DNA of 8,273 nucleotides from CAZHMN01 sp964533705 (GTDB lineage Bacteria; Electryoneota; B3-LCP): the NCBI GenBank assembly GCA_964533705.1, contig CAZHMN010000104.1:1-8273 (forward strand). The letters are read 5' to 3'. Below, piece by piece: positions 5,686-8,273 of the stretch. Every line of letters starts with the position of its first letter. The stretch's first letter is position 1. The notes under the pieces were generated by a model. That model did no database searches and was not told the DNA's origin. It worked only from the letters and a program-made list of their open reading frames with translations. Made by a program: the position numbers and the translations under genes.

Positions 5686-8227
5686 AGAACAGGTTTTCCT
5701 GGGAATCGCTACTATCCTGGGTTTGCTCCGTTCCGTTATCCGCTTCCTCAACCTCTTCGCTTTTTACAACTTTGGCGATATCGGCAATTTTATCATGCTC
5801 ATCAATTCGAATCAGACGCACTCCCTGGGTGGCTCTGCCGATGGTGCGGATCTTCTCGACCGGCTGTCGGATCACCATCCCTGCAGCCGTGACGATCATC
5901 AGATCATCCTGATCCACCACCTCCATGATGGCAATCATATTTCCGATTTTCTCGCCTACGCGAAGTGTAATAATCCCCTTCCCACCGCGGTTCGTTATCC
6001 TGTAATCCTGAATCGAGCTGCGTTTGCCGTATCCTTTATCAGAAGCAACCAGCAGGGTTCCTTCCCGCTTGACGACGACCATTCCCACGACGTAATCGCC
6101 GGTCCGGAGAGAAATTCCCTTTACCCCCGCGGCCTGTCGCCCCATGGGACGAACCTTGCTTTCCGGAAAGCGAATCGCCTGCCCTCGGCGAGTCCCCAAA
6201 ATGATGTCGTTGTTGCCGTCTGTTATCTTCGCTTCGATCAGCTCGTCACCCTCTCTGATGTCGATGGCGATGATCCCAACTTTGCGGGGATTGCCGTATT
6301 TCGATAAGGGGGTTTTCTTTACGATACCCAGCCTGGTCGCCATAATCACATAACGATCTTCTGGAAAATCAGCGACGGTGGCGATGGCGCAGATCTTCTC
6401 TTCGCGCTCCACGTTGATCAGATTGACGATGGGGCGCCCTTTCGATCCCCGTGCCAGTTGCGGTACTTCATGGACTTTCAACCAGTAGCAACGCCCCCGA
6501 TTCGTGAAGAAGAGCAGGTAGTTGTGAGTGGAAGCCACAAAAAGATGTTCAATCCAGTCTTCATCCTTCGTCTTCGCTCCGGTCAAACCTTTCCCACCGC
6601 GCCCCTGCCTGCGCAAACCCGAGACCGGGAAGCGCTTGATATAGCCGTGGTGCGAGACGGTGATGACCATCTCCTCCTGGGCGATCATATCCTCGATGCT
6701 GAATTCCCGAAAATCAGCGACCAATTCGGTGCGCCGTTCGTCACCGTAGGCTTCGGCGATTTCATCCAACTCTTCTCTGATCAACTCGATGCGCCGCTGC
6801 TTGGAATCCAGAAGCGCCTGCAGTTCAACTGCCAGCTCTTTTAACGCCTTAATCTCATCCAGCAACTTCTGCCGTTCCAGGCCGGTCAACCTGGCAAGCC
6901 GCATATCGAGGATGGCTTTTGCCTGCACTTCGGTGAGCTCGAATTCACTCATCAGCGCATCTCGAGCGACATCAACGGAACGGCTCTGCCGGATGATCTG
7001 CACCACCCGGTCAATGTTGTCTACAGCGATGCGCAACCCATCGAGAATATGCAGCCGTTCCTTGGCTTTGCGAAGCTCGAATGTGGCCCGCCGCACCACG
7101 ATCTCGTGCCGGTGCTTCAGGTATTCTACCAGGAGCTCTGGTAAAGTTAAAACCTTAGGGACTCCATCCACCAGGGCGAGCGTGTTGACGCCGAAGGTAG
7201 TCTGCAGCATAGTATGGGCGTAGAGGTTGTTCATCACCACGCCCGCTACTGCGTCCCGCTTCAGTTCGATGACCAGCCGCATCCCTTCGCGATCCGATTC
7301 ATCCCGGATGTCGGCGATCCCCTCCAGCTTCTTTGCGTTGACCAGTTCGGCGATCTTCTCGATCAGTTTGGTCTTGTTGACCTGGTAAGGGATTTCCGTG
7401 ACCACGATACGGTCGCGCAGTTTGCCGGTTTCAACGTTGGCGCGCGCTCGGATCACAATTCGGCCCCGGCCGGTTCGGTAGGCTTCACGTACTCCCAGAA
7501 TGCCGTAGATGATGCCGCCGGTGGGAAAATCCGGAGCCGGGATTTTGCTCTCAAGCTCGGTGCAGACTTCCTCGAAGACGGCGGGATCACGAAGAGGTTT
7601 CCGGTCGTCGAAATCCTCTCCGAAGCGATCCAGGATGTATTTCAGCCCATCCACGATCTCAAGGAGGTTATGAGGGGGGATGTTGGTGGCCATGCCGACT
7701 GCGATACCCGCAGAACCGTTCACTAACAGGTTGGGGATCTTGGCGGGCAGCACGGCCGGCATCTGCAGCGATTCATCGTAGTTGGGGATGAAATCAACCG
7801 TCTCTTTGTCAATGTCGGCCAGCATCTCAGCCGCCAGCGGTAGCATGCGCGCTTCGGTGTACCGCATGGCCGCCGCTCCGTCGCCGTCCACCGAGCCGAA
7901 GTTGCCCTGGCCGTCCACTAACGGGTAGCGCAGGGAGAAATCCTGCACCATGCGCACCAGGGTATCGTAGATAGCGGCGTCGCCGTGGGGGTGGTATTTA
8001 CCCATGACGTCGCCGACGATGCGGGCGGACTTTTTATAGGGTCGGCCGGGCTGCAGGCCCAGCTCGTGCATGCCGTAGAGGATGCGCCGGTGCACCGGCT
8101 TCAGGCCGTCGCGCACGTCCGGCAGAGCGCGGGAGACGATTACGGACATGGAATAATCGAGGTAGGAATCCCGCAGCTCCTCCTCGATGTTGATGGGGGT
8201 TATTCTTTCGCCAGGGATGAAGGCCAT
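5684..8227 (-). CDS. gyrA: DNA gyrase subunit A
   Basis: GyrA is the DNA-cleaving subunit of the A2B2 gyrase, which introduces negative supercoils using ATP hydrolysed by GyrB. The length, 847 aa, is typical. The N-terminus NIEEELRDSYLDYSMSVIVS is canonical. The quinolone-pocket region GKYHPHGDAAIYD (76-88) precedes the catalytic tyrosine Y123 in AAMRYTEAR. The C-terminal six-bladed wrapping domain carries a GyrA box, QGRGGKG (541-547), which distinguishes gyrase A from topoisomerase IV ParC. The protein ends in an acidic tail (about 823-847, SEEVEEAD...SQENLF). The position equal to E. coli Ser83 is Ala84, while Asp88 matches Asp87. The start is fixed by alignment with family N-termini, because the next Met is residue 27, inside the conserved domain. 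No Shine-Dalgarno is visible; the leader is a 7-bp tandem repeat. gyrB is not in view. The following kinase gene starts 9 bases downstream. Confidence 0.98.
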   Translation of the reverse strand: MAFIPGERITPINIEEELRDSYLDYSMSVIVSRALPDVRDGLKPVHRRILYGMHELGLQPGRPYKKSARIVGDVMGKYHPHGDAAIYDTLVRMVQDFSLRYPLVDGQGNFGSVDGDGAAAMRYTEARMLPLAAEMLADIDKETVDFIPNYDESLQMPAVLPAKIPNLLVNGSAGIAVGMATNIPPHNLLEIVDGLKYILDRFGEDFDDRKPLRDPAVFEEVCTELESKIPAPDFPTGGIIYGILGVREAYRTGRGRIVIRARANVETGKLRDRIVVTEIPYQVNKTKLIEKIAELVNAKKLEGIADIRDESDREGMRLVIELKRDAVAGVVMNNLYAHTMLQTTFGVNTLALVDGVPKVLTLPELLVEYLKHRHEIVVRRATFELRKAKERLHILDGLRIAVDNIDRVVQIIRQSRSVDVARDALMSEFELTEVQAKAILDMRLARLTGLERQKLLDEIKALKELAVELQALLDSKQRRIELIREELDEIAEAYGDERRTELVADFREFSIEDMIAQEEMVITVSHHGYIKRFPVSGLRRQGRGGKGLTGAKTKDEDWIEHLFVASTHNYLLFFTNRGRCYWLKVHEVPQLARGSKGRPIVNLINVEREEKICAIATVADFPEDRYVIMATRLGIVKKTPLSKYGNPRKVGIIAIDIREGDELIEAKITDGNNDIILGTRRGQAIRFPESKVRPMGRQAAGVKGISLRTGDYVVGMVVVKREGTLLVASDKGYGKRSSIQDYRITNRGGKGIITLRVGEKIGNMIAIMEVVDQDDLMIVTAAGMVIRQPVEKIRTIGRATQGVRLIRIDEHDKIADIAKVVKSEEVEEADNGTEQTQDSSDSQENLF

Positions 8228-8235
8228 AGTTGGTT

Positions 8236-8263
8236 GTTAGCGGTTAGCGGTTAGTGGTTAGTT
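8236..8263. repeat. 7-bp tandem repeat (GTTAGCG / CGCTAAC) directly upstream of gyrA
   Basis: Successive units are GTTAGCG (8236-8242), GTTAGCG (8243-8249), GTTAGTG (8250-8256) and a partial GTTAG followed by TT (8257-8263). A degenerate unit, GTTGGTT, precedes them at 8229-8235. On the gyrA coding strand this reads as repeated TAACCGC / TAACCAC ending 8 bases before the ATG. It fills nearly all of the visible gyrA leader (8228-8273) and contains no purine-rich ribosome-binding site. The window ends 10 bases further on, so the gyrA promoter is not visible. Confidence 0.85.
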
Positions 8264-8273
8264 TATGTTTATT

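Noticed and set aside
5684..8227. Topoisomerase IV subunit A (parC) instead of gyrA
   Set aside because: A canonical GyrA box (QGRGGKG, 541-547) and a complete C-terminal wrapping domain with acidic tail are present.
5723..8254. Several long plus-strand open frames opposite gyrA
   Set aside because: gyrA is conserved over its whole length on the minus strand; the opposite frames give Ser/Arg- or Asp/His-rich low-information translations typical of antisense shadows.
8236..8263. CRISPR or telomere-like array at the right edge
   Set aside because: Units are 7 bp without spacers and there are fewer than four copies; this is a simple tandem repeat.

Overview
The window is a compact bacterial chromosomal segment. 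It carries five complete protein genes, the 3' end of a sixth, and very little non-coding DNA. No rRNA, tRNA, transposase, CRISPR array or phage gene was seen. A secreted beta-propeller protein ending in a YPNPFN-type C-terminal sorting domain points to a Gram-negative member of the Fibrobacteres-Chlorobi-Bacteroidetes superphylum or a neighbouring candidate phylum (Calditrichaeota, KSB1, Zixibacteria, Latescibacteria and similar). That placement is an inference from one domain type and moderate GC; no 16S gene is present to settle it.

Layout from left to right. Positions 1-336 (+) encode the last 111 residues of a thymidylate kinase. Nine bases beyond its stop, convergent, ends a 724-residue secreted LVIVD-repeat protein (346-2520, -). 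It is the second gene of a two-gene unit whose first gene is the redox-sensing repressor rex (2520-3191, -), and the two share one base (TAATG). An AT-rich gap of about 135 bases separates rex from a divergent small secreted protein (3327-3668, +) with two EF-hand-like calcium loops. That gene is closed by a clear rho-independent terminator whose 3' arm lies inside the end of the next, convergent gene. From 3725 to 8227 (-) a second two-gene unit runs leftward: gyrA (DNA gyrase A, 847 aa), then 9 bases later a soluble three-PAS sensor histidine kinase (649 aa). The right edge, upstream of gyrA, is a 7-bp tandem repeat that sits where the gyrA ribosome-binding site should be.

How the genes may work together. 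Thymidylate kinase (dTTP supply) and gyrase (supercoiling) are housekeeping functions. Rex reads the NADH/NAD+ ratio, and the histidine kinase reads unknown signals through cytoplasmic PAS domains. The two tight pairings, rex with the secreted propeller and gyrA with the PAS kinase, are the unusual part of the arrangement. They are visible in the sequence, but any functional link is inference. No clearly new multi-gene system is evident. The points most worth a second look are the repeat-invaded gyrA leader, the kinase's atypical H-box and ATP lid, the 14-repeat propeller coupled to rex, and the terminator shared with a coding sequence.
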